A stretch of 64,000 bases of DNA, from positions 1,911,001-1,975,000 of the forward strand of contig NZ_AP023033.1 of the NCBI RefSeq assembly GCF_019670125.1. Direction: 5' to 3'. The notes under the pieces were generated by a model. That model had not been told where the DNA came from, made no database searches, and saw only the letters and a list, made by a program, of their open reading frames with translations. A program made the position numbers and the translations under genes. Source of the DNA: Agarivorans aestuarii. GTDB lineage: Bacteria; Pseudomonadota; Gammaproteobacteria; Enterobacterales; Celerinatantimonadaceae. Shown here in pieces: positions 35,698 to 44,496 of this stretch; position 1 is the first letter of the stretch; each line of letters starts with the position of its first letter.

Positions 35698-36083
35698 GGC
35701 TTCCTTTACACCCTGTCTGTTGCTCTCACTCGCGCTATTCTTATTTATTTAGTCAAGCTTTAAGCGAATACTACTAACTTAAACTGTTTCTTTTATCTGT
35801 CTGCAAATTGTGATTTTTAAGCTAATTATTCTGCAAAAATAACCACAATAAAGACCCGACATCATAAAACAACATCACAGGTGCAGCAAGGGGCACGCGC
35901 CAATGAATGTTGATATAGCGGTGAACTTGCTGTTTTACCAAATGAAAGCGCTGTCAGTCATAAAATTCGCAAATAATCATGCTTTGTTAGTGAAAACTTA
36001 AGTAGCTTTTGTTTTCATCACTTCAAATGGTTGAACGAGGTGTTTGCACGCAGCTTGCGTTAGCTAAATGCCATGGAGGTTGA
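35698..36083. other. Divergent promoter region of leuC and the amylase gene
   Basis: 386 nt AT-rich upstream of two divergent genes. On the leuC side I looked for a leader peptide with leucine codons and an attenuator and saw none. No clear MalT boxes were recognised on the amylase side. Confidence 0.4.
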
Positions 36084-38225
36084 ATGAAAGGTTTTAAACT
36101 AGGTTTATTGAGTGCGGCGCTAGTAATGGCGGGCGGTTCGGCAAACTTGTCGGCGGCGATGATCAAAACGCCACTTTATATGAATTATGCCGATAGCGGT
36201 GTCAATGTTGAGCAGCGCTTAAAATTTGCTGGAAAAAGCAAATATAAAATTACCGTTCCGCTAGAAAAAGGCACTTACAACATTCAGATCTCAGACGAAG
36301 GCCAACAATGTGGCTTACGTTTTGGCCCTGTCGACAAAAGCAAACTGCGCTTTTCAAAACCTCAAGACTTAAATAGCTGTGCTAAAGACAAATACTTCGA
36401 ACTGAAAATTTTGTTCGCTGGCAACTACGAGCTAATCTTAGATAATTCAGATGCCGACAAGCCTACCGTGCAAGTATCACGCAAGGCGCAAGCATCTACC
36501 TTTAAACGTAAGCCACCATCTGTGGATTGTATTGCTTGGGATGGTCAACCAGTAACAGTTGATGTGAGCTCTACCTTCGCTAACGGCCAAACCGTTAAAG
36601 ATTTTTATTCTGGTCAAACTCAAAAAGTGGCTAATGGCCAAGTGACCATGCAGCCAGATCCTGCCAGCGGCGGGGTATTGTTGCTTGAAGCGGCGGATGC
36701 AGAAGCTAGCGAGTTCTCTTGGGACAATGCTAGCGTTTATTTCATCATGACAGATCGCTTTAACAATGGTGATACTAGTAACGATTACCCACTAAATCGT
36801 AAAGCCGATGGCAAACAAGAAATTGGCACCTTCCAAGGTGGTGATTTTAGCGGCATTACTGCCAAGCTAGATTACATTAAAGACTTGGGCATGAACGCGA
36901 TTTGGGTAACGCCTATTGTTGAACAAATCCATGGCTTTGTGGGCGGCGGTGATAAAGGCAGCTTCCCATTTTATGGTTATCACGGTTACTGGGCGTTGGA
37001 CTTTACCAAGATTGATCCAAACTTAGGTAGTGAAGAAGACTTTGGCCGTTTTGTTGATGAAGCCCATAAACGTGGCATTCGCGTATTAGTAGACGTGGTA
37101 GTTAACCATGTTGGTTATCCAACCATGGATGACATGCAAACCTTTGGTATTAACGCTATGGCGCCTGGTGCGCCAGTGCCGAAGAAGTGGACCGATTGGC
37201 AACCAGACTTTGATAAAGGCCATAACTGGCATCGTTACAATAACTTTATTCGTTGGAGCTCTAGCGAATGGGTAGAGAATTGGTGGGGGCCAGATTGGGT
37301 TCGCAGCGGTATGGCTGGTTACACAGCGCCGGGTGGCGATGATATCACCATGAACCTAGCGGGTTTACCTGACTTATTAACCGAGAGTACTAAACACGTA
37401 GGTTTACCGCCGATCCTTAAAAACAAAAAAGATACTAAAGCGGTAGAGCGCGAAGGTTACACCGTTTTGGATTACTTGGTTGAATGGCACACCAACTGGG
37501 TCCGCGATTACGGTATCGATGGATTTAGAGCAGATACAGTAAAACACGTTGAAGCCGAAGTATGGGCCAAGCTAAAAGACTCTGCTACTGAAGCGCTAGC
37601 CGAGTGGAAAAAAGAAAACCCAGAGAAAGCCATTGATGACAAACCATTTTGGATGGTGGGCGAAGTATGGCATCACGGGGCATACCGTGACTTTTACTTC
37701 GACAATGGTATGGATAGTTTAATTAACTTTGAATACGCAGGCGATAGTGCGGCGCTTAAGGGCTCACAGTGTTTGGCGCAAAACGAAAAAATGTATGCGA
37801 CCTACGCGAAAGATATAAACAGCGATCCTACATTCAACTTGCTTACTTACATTAGTTCGCACGATACCAAGTTGTTCTACTCAAATTATGAAGATATCCC
37901 ACTGCAAGCAGGTGCGGGTACGGCATTGTTAATGATGCCTGGCGGAGTGCAATTGTATTACGGTGATGAAAGTGGACGCCCACGTGGGCCTCAGTCTGAC
38001 GCTTTTGACTCTCCAACTCGTTCGTTTATGAACTGGGAGCAAATTGCTAAAGATAAAGACCGCCAAGCCTTAGTTAAACATTGGCAAACAGTAGGTCAGT
38101 TCCGAGACCGCCACGTTGCCATTGGCGCTGGTGAACACAACAAGATTAGTGATCAACCTTATGCCTTTAGCCGCAGCAAAGGCGACGATAAAGTCGTGGT
38201 GGTTTTTGCGGGCATTAAACAGTAA
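36084..38225 (+). CDS. Secreted GH13 alpha-amylase (MalS-like)
   Basis: A 713-residue exported enzyme with a signal peptide (about 1-24), an N-terminal beta domain (about 28-210) and a GH13 catalytic barrel. Conserved regions are DVVVNH (337-342), GFRADTVKH with nucleophile Asp484, GEVW with acid Glu527, and SSHDT with Asp594. It hydrolyses alpha-1,4-glucans in the periplasm or outside the cell. Overall layout resembles periplasmic MalS. Four N-terminal cysteines (C76, C99, C149 and one later, near 563) allow disulfides. It is a single gene with a strong terminator. Confidence 0.88.
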   Translation: MKGFKLGLLSAALVMAGGSANLSAAMIKTPLYMNYADSGVNVEQRLKFAGKSKYKITVPLEKGTYNIQISDEGQQCGLRFGPVDKSKLRFSKPQDLNSCAKDKYFELKILFAGNYELILDNSDADKPTVQVSRKAQASTFKRKPPSVDCIAWDGQPVTVDVSSTFANGQTVKDFYSGQTQKVANGQVTMQPDPASGGVLLLEAADAEASEFSWDNASVYFIMTDRFNNGDTSNDYPLNRKADGKQEIGTFQGGDFSGITAKLDYIKDLGMNAIWVTPIVEQIHGFVGGGDKGSFPFYGYHGYWALDFTKIDPNLGSEEDFGRFVDEAHKRGIRVLVDVVVNHVGYPTMDDMQTFGINAMAPGAPVPKKWTDWQPDFDKGHNWHRYNNFIRWSSSEWVENWWGPDWVRSGMAGYTAPGGDDITMNLAGLPDLLTESTKHVGLPPILKNKKDTKAVEREGYTVLDYLVEWHTNWVRDYGIDGFRADTVKHVEAEVWAKLKDSATEALAEWKKENPEKAIDDKPFWMVGEVWHHGAYRDFYFDNGMDSLINFEYAGDSAALKGSQCLAQNEKMYATYAKDINSDPTFNLLTYISSHDTKLFYSNYEDIPLQAGAGTALLMMPGGVQLYYGDESGRPRGPQSDAFDSPTRSFMNWEQIAKDKDRQALVKHWQTVGQFRDRHVAIGAGEHNKISDQPYAFSRSKGDDKVVVVFAGIKQ

Positions 38226-38248
38226 GAATAATAATAAACGGTAATAGT

Positions 38249-38286
38249 AAGGCGAGAGCGTAATTACACGGTCTCGCCTTTTTTTT
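38249..38286 (+). terminator. Terminator of the amylase gene
   Basis: AAGGCGAGA (38249-38257) pairs with TCTCGCCTT (38272-38280) around a 14-nt loop, followed by a run of eight T. The T run touches the stop codon of the convergent PEP-CTERM gene. Confidence 0.85.
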
Positions 38287-39079
38287 AAGCTCGAATACGA
38301 GCTTGGCGCGCAGCTAAAGCAAATAACCCCAACACAATTAGCCAAATACTTAGTGGCTCAGAAACTTGGCTAGCCACTTGGCTGTCTCCATTAATCACAA
38401 TATCTCTAAAGCCAAACGCTTCATTACCGCCATTTTGATTGGCGTTAAAATACAAGCTTAATACCGAGCCGCTGCCAACTAGGCTCTGACTAAGCTGTTT
38501 AAACTGATTGTCTAGCACTTGCTTGTTGATAGATAGCGGATCGTTTAGTTGATATTGGTTCCCGCTGGCCATGGTATAGCTTTGGTTGGCTTGTTCATCA
38601 ACTGCGCTGCTAAAGAGTAGTTGTATGGGCGAGGCATCAATGGCATAGCTAAAGCTAAAGTAATCAGATGTTTCAAAATCGCCCATAGCCGCCATGGAAA
38701 TGGATATGGAACTTAAGGCATAACCACTGATATCAAACAGCCAGCTGGCTTGTGCATCCCCGCTTGGATTGTCTGGGTTAAGGGTATCGCTTACACCAAA
38801 GAAGCTTGCTTGGTCAGTGTGTGAATCAACAATCCCCAGGCTATCGCTTGGATTGCTTTGGCTTGAATCAATAAGGCTATTAGGAATGCTTAAGCTGGTA
38901 TTTACTTGATACTTGTTAAAGCCATCTTGCGCGCTGGTAAACTGTTGGCTGAGAGGGTTCTGATAATCGACTAAGTTAAGGCTACTGCTGTTTAGCATAT
39001 CGTAGGCGATGATAGTTGCGTGAACCGGCATGGTGAGTAGTATCAAGCTTATAGAGAGTAGCTTTCTAGTGATTAGCAT
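38285..39079 (-). CDS. PEP-CTERM-like exported protein
   Basis: A 264-residue protein with a signal peptide (about 1-21, TMPVHA) and a C-terminal sorting-type end: SEP, then the hydrophobic helix LSIWLIVLGLFALAA, then a basic RQARIRA. This fits the PEP-CTERM tripartite signal cut by exosortase in EPS-making bacteria, with Ser in place of the first Pro. The body is rich in Ser, Asn and Gln and low in Cys, as usual for such surface proteins. No exosortase gene lies in the window. Function unknown. Confidence 0.75.
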   Translation of the reverse strand: MLITRKLLSISLILLTMPVHATIIAYDMLNSSSLNLVDYQNPLSQQFTSAQDGFNKYQVNTSLSIPNSLIDSSQSNPSDSLGIVDSHTDQASFFGVSDTLNPDNPSGDAQASWLFDISGYALSSISISMAAMGDFETSDYFSFSYAIDASPIQLLFSSAVDEQANQSYTMASGNQYQLNDPLSINKQVLDNQFKQLSQSLVGSGSVLSLYFNANQNGGNEAFGFRDIVINGDSQVASQVSEPLSIWLIVLGLFALAARQARIRA

Positions 39080-39417
39080 TAGGCATTCCTTTGTAAAATG
39101 AATACCTAGTAAATCAATAATTGCGCCAAAAATATAAAAGTTTTAAAATTCAATAGTTAAGAAAGCGATAGTGCTTAAAGGAAAAGATCATGTAAATATT
39201 AATGACACTTTTATTACCAAGTGTCATGCAGTGTCCTTATCTCTTTATTAACTTGTTTGTAAATAATTTGGCTTGCAGCTTGACTAAGCGTATTTCTATT
39301 TTGATATTAGCCACTTACAAATACCCAATTATTACTGTAAAAAATCCTGACCAGCAAGCTCTAGATTAAGTGCCGAAAAATTGAACCAAACCCGCTAAGC
39401 TTTCGTTCTAAATAGCA
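39080..39417. other. Divergent intergenic region with an 8-bp inverted repeat
   Basis: TGACACTT (39203-39210) is the exact reverse complement of AAGTGTCA (39219-39226), spaced by 8 nt. This is an operator-like geometry between the PEP-CTERM and DUF4174 genes. Nothing else was recognised. Confidence 0.4.
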
Positions 39418-39435
39418 ATGAATGGGGGACTTAAG

Positions 39436-39870
39436 ATGAAGCGATTACTAACACCTGTTTTGTTATTCACCAGCAGCCTTGCCATGTCTTACCCAATGGA
39501 TAGTGACTATTGGGCACATCGAAGTGTACTGTTTTTTGCTCCACAGCAAGATAGTGCGGTAGAGCAGTTCTTAGCTGATGAAATGCGTTACCGCTGCCAG
39601 ATCCGTGAGCGAGATTTAGTGGTGATGGTTATGACGGCCAAACAGGCTCATGGACAGGCAGAGCAAGTAGGAAGCCACGGCGTTTCTTATCTTAGGGATA
39701 AATATCGGGTGGAAGAAAACAAACATATTGCGGTGTTAATTGGTAAAGATGGTCACGAGAAACATCGTTGGGGAGCAAAAACAGATTGGCAAGAAATATT
39801 CGCAATTATTGATGAAATGCCAATTCGTAAACAAGAAATGTTAAACAGTGCGAGCGTTTGCTCGGTATAA
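39436..39870 (+). CDS. DUF4174 family exported protein
   Basis: A 144-residue protein from the ATG at 39436, which has GGGGGA 6 nt upstream; an ATG at 39418 is possible but has no ribosome site. A signal peptide (to about SLAMS) is followed by YWAHRSVLFFAP and RDLVVMVM, a thioredoxin-like layout of the DUF4174 family without a CxxC motif. Function unknown. It is single and followed by a terminator. Confidence 0.7.
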   Translation: MKRLLTPVLLFTSSLAMSYPMDSDYWAHRSVLFFAPQQDSAVEQFLADEMRYRCQIRERDLVVMVMTAKQAHGQAEQVGSHGVSYLRDKYRVEENKHIAVLIGKDGHEKHRWGAKTDWQEIFAIIDEMPIRKQEMLNSASVCSV

Positions 39871-39876
39871 AAAAAG

Positions 39877-39904
39877 AACCAAGCAGAACACCTGCTTGGC
39901 TTTA
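39877..39904. terminator. Terminator between DUF4174 and KdgM-like genes
   Basis: CCAAGCAG (39879-39886) pairs with CTGCTTGG (39892-39899) around AACAC, flanked by A-rich sequence and CTTTAAAG. It serves two convergent genes. Confidence 0.7.
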
Positions 39905-39934
39905 AAGAAGGAAAGCTAAATATTTACGAAAGGC

Positions 39935-40690
39935 TTAAAACTTGTACTTAACACCAACACGAGTTTTAAGTTGGCGCTGGTCTGTTTTAGAGCTCACGCT
40001 TGAGTTCCAAAACTCCATATATGGACGCCAATTCTCTATCTGGTAACCGATGAATATACCGGCATCCCAGTTATCGTCGCCGTTGTTAAACTGTGGATCT
40101 TTGGCTTTGCCTGCAATTGCGTCCCACTCGTAAGTGTGGCTCTTCCAGTAGTTTGCCTCATAGTCTAACTTAAGGTTTGGCATGCTCTTAACTTTGTAAC
40201 CACCAGTTAAGGTGATTTTAGATTTGTACCACGTTTCACCATTTTCTTTACCATCAGCATACTGACGGATTTCGTAACGGTAACGTAAAGCAGTTTTTAA
40301 ACCAAAATCGGATTTATAACCCACTCTAAATTGTGGTTTGTAGGTTACGCGCTCATCACCAAAGGTAATTGGCATACCTGGATGGATGTACCACTTTTTG
40401 TTGATTTTGTGTTGGTAGCCCCAATCGAACTCTGAGTCACCACGTTGTAGGTTTTCGAGAAAACCGCCATATTCTCCGTCATCGTTCTTGCCACTAAAGA
40501 ACTTCATCTCTACGCTGTAGTTCCATTTACCAGCGTCGCTTACTTTGGTTGAGTCACCGATTTTAATACGGTAGGCGTGAGCTTCAGATTCATGTTTGTA
40601 TTCGCTACGTAGGTCAAGTTGACCTGCAGCTACAGGTGCTGCGATTAATAGCGCACCAATTGCAATTGAAAGGCTTTTCATTTTTGTCAT
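39935..40690 (-). CDS. Second KdgM-family porin
   Basis: A 251-residue protein from the ATG at 40690 (GGAATT upstream; a TTG at 40708 is less likely). Signal peptide to about APVAA, then GQLDLRSEYKHESEAHAYRIKIGD, the KdgM start. Further landmarks are PGMPITFGDERVTYKPQFRVGY (close to PGMPIEFGQSGATYKPQLRLTY in the first porin) and the terminal VGVKYKF. It lies 71 nt downstream of an 80-residue secreted-protein gene that carries the alginate-type operator, so the pair is likely one operon of the alginate regulon. Its exact substrate is unknown. Confidence 0.85.
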   Translation of the reverse strand: MTKMKSLSIAIGALLIAAPVAAGQLDLRSEYKHESEAHAYRIKIGDSTKVSDAGKWNYSVEMKFFSGKNDDGEYGGFLENLQRGDSEFDWGYQHKINKKWYIHPGMPITFGDERVTYKPQFRVGYKSDFGLKTALRYRYEIRQYADGKENGETWYKSKITLTGGYKVKSMPNLKLDYEANYWKSHTYEWDAIAGKAKDPQFNNGDDNWDAGIFIGYQIENWRPYMEFWNSSVSSKTDQRQLKTRVGVKYKF

Positions 40691-40761
40691 GATAAATTCC
40701 ATTTCCAAGTTAAGGCCCAGTAATGAGCCCAGTTTTTATATTTAGAGAGTTAGGGTTCTAA

Positions 40762-41004
40762 TTATTGTTTTGGGTATAGCTGTTCTATATTTCTTTCGGC
40801 CAATATCTCAGCTAAGCTCTTTTTCACCGTGAGCTGTGAAAAATCACCAGACTTAGATAGCGCCAACAGGTTCTGGTCATTCATACCTAGGGCCGCTTCA
40901 CCTTTAGTGCCGCCACCAAGCACAAGTTCAAACTCAGCGGCTATAACGCTAGAGCTAGTTGCTATACAAAGTGCAAGAGCTAAAGGTTTATAACTTGTCA
41001 TCAT
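40762..41004 (-). CDS. 80-residue secreted protein of unknown function, alginate-regulon-like promoter
   Basis: The product has a signal peptide (MMTSYKPLALALCIATSSSVIAA, about 1-23), then a mature part of about 57 residues: EFELVLGGGTKGEAALGMND, then a helical KKSLAEILAERNIEQLYPKQ. There are no cysteines in the mature part. I recognise no family. ATGTAATACAA lies 35 nt before its ATG and a CRP-like site a little further out. Together with the porin gene behind it, this suggests a small periplasmic partner of the oligouronate porin or a binding or assembly factor; that is inference. Confidence 0.65.
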   Translation of the reverse strand: MMTSYKPLALALCIATSSSVIAAEFELVLGGGTKGEAALGMNDQNLLALSKSGDFSQLTVKKSLAEILAERNIEQLYPKQ

Positions 41005-41038
41005 TAGTCCTTATTGGGCGACATCATTACTGGTATTA

Positions 41039-41094
41039 ATGTAATACAAATATGCTATTGGGATTTTGGATTTGTATCTGTGAACCTGATCAGA
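41039..41094 (-). promoter_or_regulatory. GntR-type operator and CRP-like site before the 80-residue protein/porin operon
   Basis: ATGTAATACAA (41039-41049) matches the recurring palindrome at 10 of 11 positions. TGTGAACCTGATCAGA (41079-41094) matches the CRP core at 9 of 10 positions. The order relative to the gene (operator near the start, CRP site further upstream) is the same as before the PL17 operon. Confidence 0.55.
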
Positions 41095-41545
41095 TTATTA
41101 AATATTTTTGTATGATTAAAAGGAAAAGGTTAAAAACTGTGGGCTAGATAAGGTTTCCATTGGAGAAATGTGAACTTTTACCCAGTTAATGGTTTTTCTT
41201 AAGCAGGCTCTGTCGACGAATCTTTAACTTTAAAGTTATAGCTGGGGCTCGGTTAGCAGCGCAATGTAACTTTTCGTAATAGTGATAAGCTATTGATTAG
41301 ATGTTTTATTGACTTAATAGAGCTGCAAAAGTAGCCCTAGGCATGTAAGTAAGTGACTGATTTTCGTAATACTTAGCACTACTCACGGCGGCACTATTAT
41401 TGAATTATGTGAAAAATTGGCGTTTATTTGTGCAGGGGTAAACTCAAACTGCGTGAGTGGTGTTGACAGTCTATAAAGCAATATTAAGCTTGTTTTGTAC
41501 TACATATAATAGGGTTGTTAAGCAAACAACCCTGTATATCAGCAC
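41095..41545. other. Intergenic stretch with a weak hairpin
   Basis: No coding frame was found. AGGGTTGTT (41511-41519) pairs with AACAACCCT (41525-41533) just after the dCMP deaminase stop on the minus strand, but no T run follows. A near-match to the operator, TTGTACTACAT, occurs around 41494 and is probably chance. Confidence 0.35.
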
Positions 41546-41986
41546 TTAGTGTTGCTCTAAGGGTAACCAATCTACTGTTACGCCTGCTTGGCTAAACATG
41601 TCTTCACTGACTTTAATTTTGTCTCCCCAGCGTGACAAAAAGTCCTCAGATTGCTCGGGACAATGAACTGTGGCAATACCTGTTTGAATGATTTTGGCTG
41701 CGCAGTTAGGGCAGGGGAAGTGAGTCACCCAAATCTCACAGCCAGACAAATCGCGCTTAGCAAACAAAATAGCATTCTCTTCGGCATGTAAGGTTTTGAG
41801 TAGCTTCATTTCGCGGTTGTCGGTTTCGGCACTATCAGAAATGCCATGGGGATAGCCATTAAATCCTAAAGACACAATGCGATTGCTCTCGGTGATAACC
41901 GCACCCACCTGGGTTGATGGGTCCTTGCTCCAAGAACCCACCAGTTCAGCCATTTGAAAAAAGCGCTTAGCCCATTTAGAAACCAT
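41546..41986 (-). CDS. Deoxycytidylate (dCMP) deaminase
   Basis: A 146-residue zinc-dependent deaminase with the HAE motif (LHAEENAI) and PCPNCA, the His/Cys zinc ligands and catalytic Glu of the cytidine/deoxycytidylate deaminase family. The early KDPSTQVGAVI and FNGYPHGI motifs match dCMP deaminases of the phage T4/ComEB type. It makes dUMP for thymidylate synthesis. It is a single gene. Confidence 0.85.
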   Translation of the reverse strand: MVSKWAKRFFQMAELVGSWSKDPSTQVGAVITESNRIVSLGFNGYPHGISDSAETDNREMKLLKTLHAEENAILFAKRDLSGCEIWVTHFPCPNCAAKIIQTGIATVHCPEQSEDFLSRWGDKIKVSEDMFSQAGVTVDWLPLEQH

Positions 41987-42087
41987 TTGTCTTACTCCTT
42001 AGTTAACGCGGCTATTGTGCGGTTGAAAGGCGCCCCTTGCAAGTATTGATAAGCTTTTGAAAGAATGGCGTAAACTAAATGAATGAG

Positions 42088-43671
42088 CTAATCACTAAAT
42101 TGCTTAATCGCCTGAGGTTTGCCATACAACCAGCCTTGGTGCAAATAGACACCTTTTGATATGAGGTAATCGGCTTGTTGTTGGTTTTCTACCCCTTCTG
42201 CAACGATTTGCAGATCCAAATTGAGCGCTAAGTCGATAACCCCATCCAATACTTTGGCTTGTGGTGAGTCGGTGTTTATGGCGATAACAAAGCTGCGATC
42301 TATTTTTAGGGTATCTAGTGGCAATTGCTGTAAATACTGCAGGCCAGCGTAGCCGGTACCAAAATCGTCGATAGCCAGTTTAACACCCTGCTGCTTGAGC
42401 CTTTGTAGCGACAGTTGCACCTGTGGAGAGTCTATTTCTACCAATTCGGTTTCGGTGACTTCTAAACATAGATTAGGAAAGCCAGCATGTGCGCTTAGCA
42501 CCTGATTAATGAAAGATGCGTCTTTTAGATGCTGACCGGTAATGTTGATGTTCACTTTTAACGAAGGCTGCCTAGCAAGCAAAGAGTGTAGATCGTTCTT
42601 TAAATTGCTAATAACTTGTTCGGTAAGCGCAACCTGTAATTTGTAGCGATCAATATCGGGTAAAAATGCGTCGGGGTAACGCAAACCATCCACTGGGTGC
42701 ATCCAGCGCACCAAGGCTTCAACCGCGACTAACTGCTTATTGTGGGTATCATAAATCTCTTGATAGTAATTTATAAACTCATGATTTTTAAGTGCTAGCT
42801 TAAGCCGAGAACGTTGGCTTAAGCGTTGGCTACGATGCCGGTATACCAAAAACATGCTGCAGCATAGCAGTAGGGTATACATGCTTAACTGCACTAGGCT
42901 TAAACAATAGACACCTTTGTATAGTTCAGAAGTTGGGCGGCTGGCAACGAGGGCTAAGCCTGGCAGTGCAGGAAAAACTTCGCTAACAAAATATTTATTG
43001 CTGTCATCATCAAATTGCGCGAAACCGCTGGTTTTACTTTGTTGTAATGGGAACAAAGGGCTATTTAAGTTTAGCGGCAAGCTGTAACTACCACTTACAA
43101 AAAGGGGAGTGCCATTTTGGCTGTCGCTTAAAGCGACGATGTCACTAGATTGGCTGGTATCTTCGATAAATGAACGGAATACCTCTAGCGGTATTGCTGC
43201 GTTAACTTCGCTGCCATCGGGGCGGGTTTTGGCAACAACCATGGCTGGTTCTTTGGTGTACTCTAGAGCGAGAGGCCCAAAGTAGCGCAACACGTTAGAA
43301 TTAATTGGCTTAAGTACGTCGGTGGGAGGATCTAGCTTCCCCCAGCTGGAGCACAGCAATTTGCCGTGTTGGCTTACCAAGCCCATTTCTGCAATGTAAG
43401 AGATCTTAAAGTGAACTTTGCGCAAGGCGATTAAAGTATCTTCTTGGCACTGTTCACTTACATGAGAGAGTTGCTCAAACTGCTGGTCAATGGCCTTTAG
43501 GTTATGACTAATGTTGTTGAAGGTTATTTGATAGTCGTGATTAAAAGCTTCTCGCCTTTGTTGTTTGCTGGTTTCAACAATCCAAAAATAACTAATGATG
43601 ATGGGAAACAGGCTGCAAAGTAGCGCAAATAACGCAGGCTTAAGTTGTAGCTGTTTAATCCGACAAAACAT
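42088..43671 (-). CDS. CSS-motif EAL-domain c-di-GMP phosphodiesterase
   Basis: A 527-residue inner-membrane protein from the ATG at 43671 (a TTG further upstream also opens). One N-terminal membrane helix, a periplasmic CSS-motif sensor (LLCSSWG with a second Cys in SEQCQED), a second helix (near SLVQLSMYTLLLCCSMFLV), and a cytoplasmic EAL domain. The catalytic residues appear intact: EALVRWMHP, NINITGQHL, EVTETE, DDFGTGYAGLQYLQ, KIDRSF and EGVENQQQ. The sensor type reacts to periplasmic thiol/disulfide state in E. coli PdeC-like proteins. It would lower c-di-GMP, favouring motility over biofilm. Confidence 0.85.
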   Translation of the reverse strand: MFCRIKQLQLKPALFALLCSLFPIIISYFWIVETSKQQRREAFNHDYQITFNNISHNLKAIDQQFEQLSHVSEQCQEDTLIALRKVHFKISYIAEMGLVSQHGKLLCSSWGKLDPPTDVLKPINSNVLRYFGPLALEYTKEPAMVVAKTRPDGSEVNAAIPLEVFRSFIEDTSQSSDIVALSDSQNGTPLFVSGSYSLPLNLNSPLFPLQQSKTSGFAQFDDDSNKYFVSEVFPALPGLALVASRPTSELYKGVYCLSLVQLSMYTLLLCCSMFLVYRHRSQRLSQRSRLKLALKNHEFINYYQEIYDTHNKQLVAVEALVRWMHPVDGLRYPDAFLPDIDRYKLQVALTEQVISNLKNDLHSLLARQPSLKVNINITGQHLKDASFINQVLSAHAGFPNLCLEVTETELVEIDSPQVQLSLQRLKQQGVKLAIDDFGTGYAGLQYLQQLPLDTLKIDRSFVIAINTDSPQAKVLDGVIDLALNLDLQIVAEGVENQQQADYLISKGVYLHQGWLYGKPQAIKQFSD

Positions 43672-43821
43672 CAATAAAGTACCTTGGCCTGCAACAGAAA
43701 TTAAGCGCTTAGCTATTGTGCTGCTTAGTTCAAAAATAATTTCGAGTGGCAAATTTACTTCATTTTTATGAAAGAAATGTTACAGCTGTTGGTAAGAAGA
43801 GATTGATAGTAGAAAAGGCAA

Positions 43822-43854
43822 ATAAAAGGCTACAAAAGAAGGACTTGTAGCCTT
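43822..43854 (-). terminator. Terminator of the DUF2959 operon
   Basis: On the minus strand AAGGCTACAA and TTGTAGCCTT (10-bp stem, 9-nt loop) are followed by TTATTTG. It lies 10 nt after the DUF2959 stop. Confidence 0.75.
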
Positions 43855-43863
43855 GTAACTTAG

Positions 43864-44496
43864 TTATTTCATGCTTGCGATGAATTTGTCAGATTCGGCT
43901 ATCGCTTTGCTCATTTGTTTAATTACGTCGGCAACTTCTTGCTCTAATCGAGAAAACTCTTTGCCAACCGCGCCAATGGCTCGAGCATTTAGATTATGTT
44001 TTAAGTAAAGCTGATTATCGTTTAAACGACTAAGAACGGGATCCATTTGCGCTTCAGCTTTGCGCATGGCTTTAAGCATGGCGGCGTAACGTTTACGCGT
44101 ATCTGAAAGCTGCTGCTTACTTTCTGCTTTTAGGCTGGCTGACTGGTATTGCTCTAACTCATCTTGCCATTCATCAAAAAGTGCTTCTGCAACACTGTCT
44201 ACTTCATCTATCCGTTCACTTACGGTTTCGGCTGCGGCTTTTGAGTCTTTATATTGGGCATTTACTTCATCGTAAACATCTTCTAAATCGCCGCCATCAA
44301 AATTAGTTAAGGTTTTTAGCTGTTCAAGAGCCGAGGTGAATTGTTGCTGTGCATCTTGTTGGCTTTCTTGTGCATCTTCTACTCGGTCAACTAATATCTC
44401 GCGTTTGTGGTAGCCCACCTTTTCCATTGCGGAGTAATAGGTGGATTCACAAGCAACAAGGCCGGTAAGTAATAATAATATGCTAAAAATTCTCAT
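43864..44496 (-). CDS. DUF2959 family lipoprotein-like protein
   Basis: A 210-residue protein with an N-terminal LLLTGLVACEST, a possible lipobox (LVAC), followed by a long coiled-coil region (about 40-205) rich in Gln, Glu and Lys, as usual for DUF2959. Opening YYSAMEKVGYHKREILVDRV is the family signature. Its ATG overlaps the stop of the upstream 75-residue gene (TAATG), so the two are translationally coupled. Function unknown; an envelope location is likely. Confidence 0.75.
   Translation of the reverse strand: MRIFSILLLLTGLVACESTYYSAMEKVGYHKREILVDRVEDAQESQQDAQQQFTSALEQLKTLTNFDGGDLEDVYDEVNAQYKDSKAAAETVSERIDEVDSVAEALFDEWQDELEQYQSASLKAESKQQLSDTRKRYAAMLKAMRKAEAQMDPVLSRLNDNQLYLKHNLNARAIGAVGKEFSRLEQEVADVIKQMSKAIAESDKFIASMK

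Noticed and set aside
35698-36083. Possible leucine attenuator before leuC
   Set aside because: No leader peptide with a run of leucine codons and no terminator/antiterminator pair could be found.
41494-41504. TTGTACTACAT as a further alginate operator
   Set aside because: It has two mismatches, including the terminal A, and lies downstream of a gene and not in a promoter.
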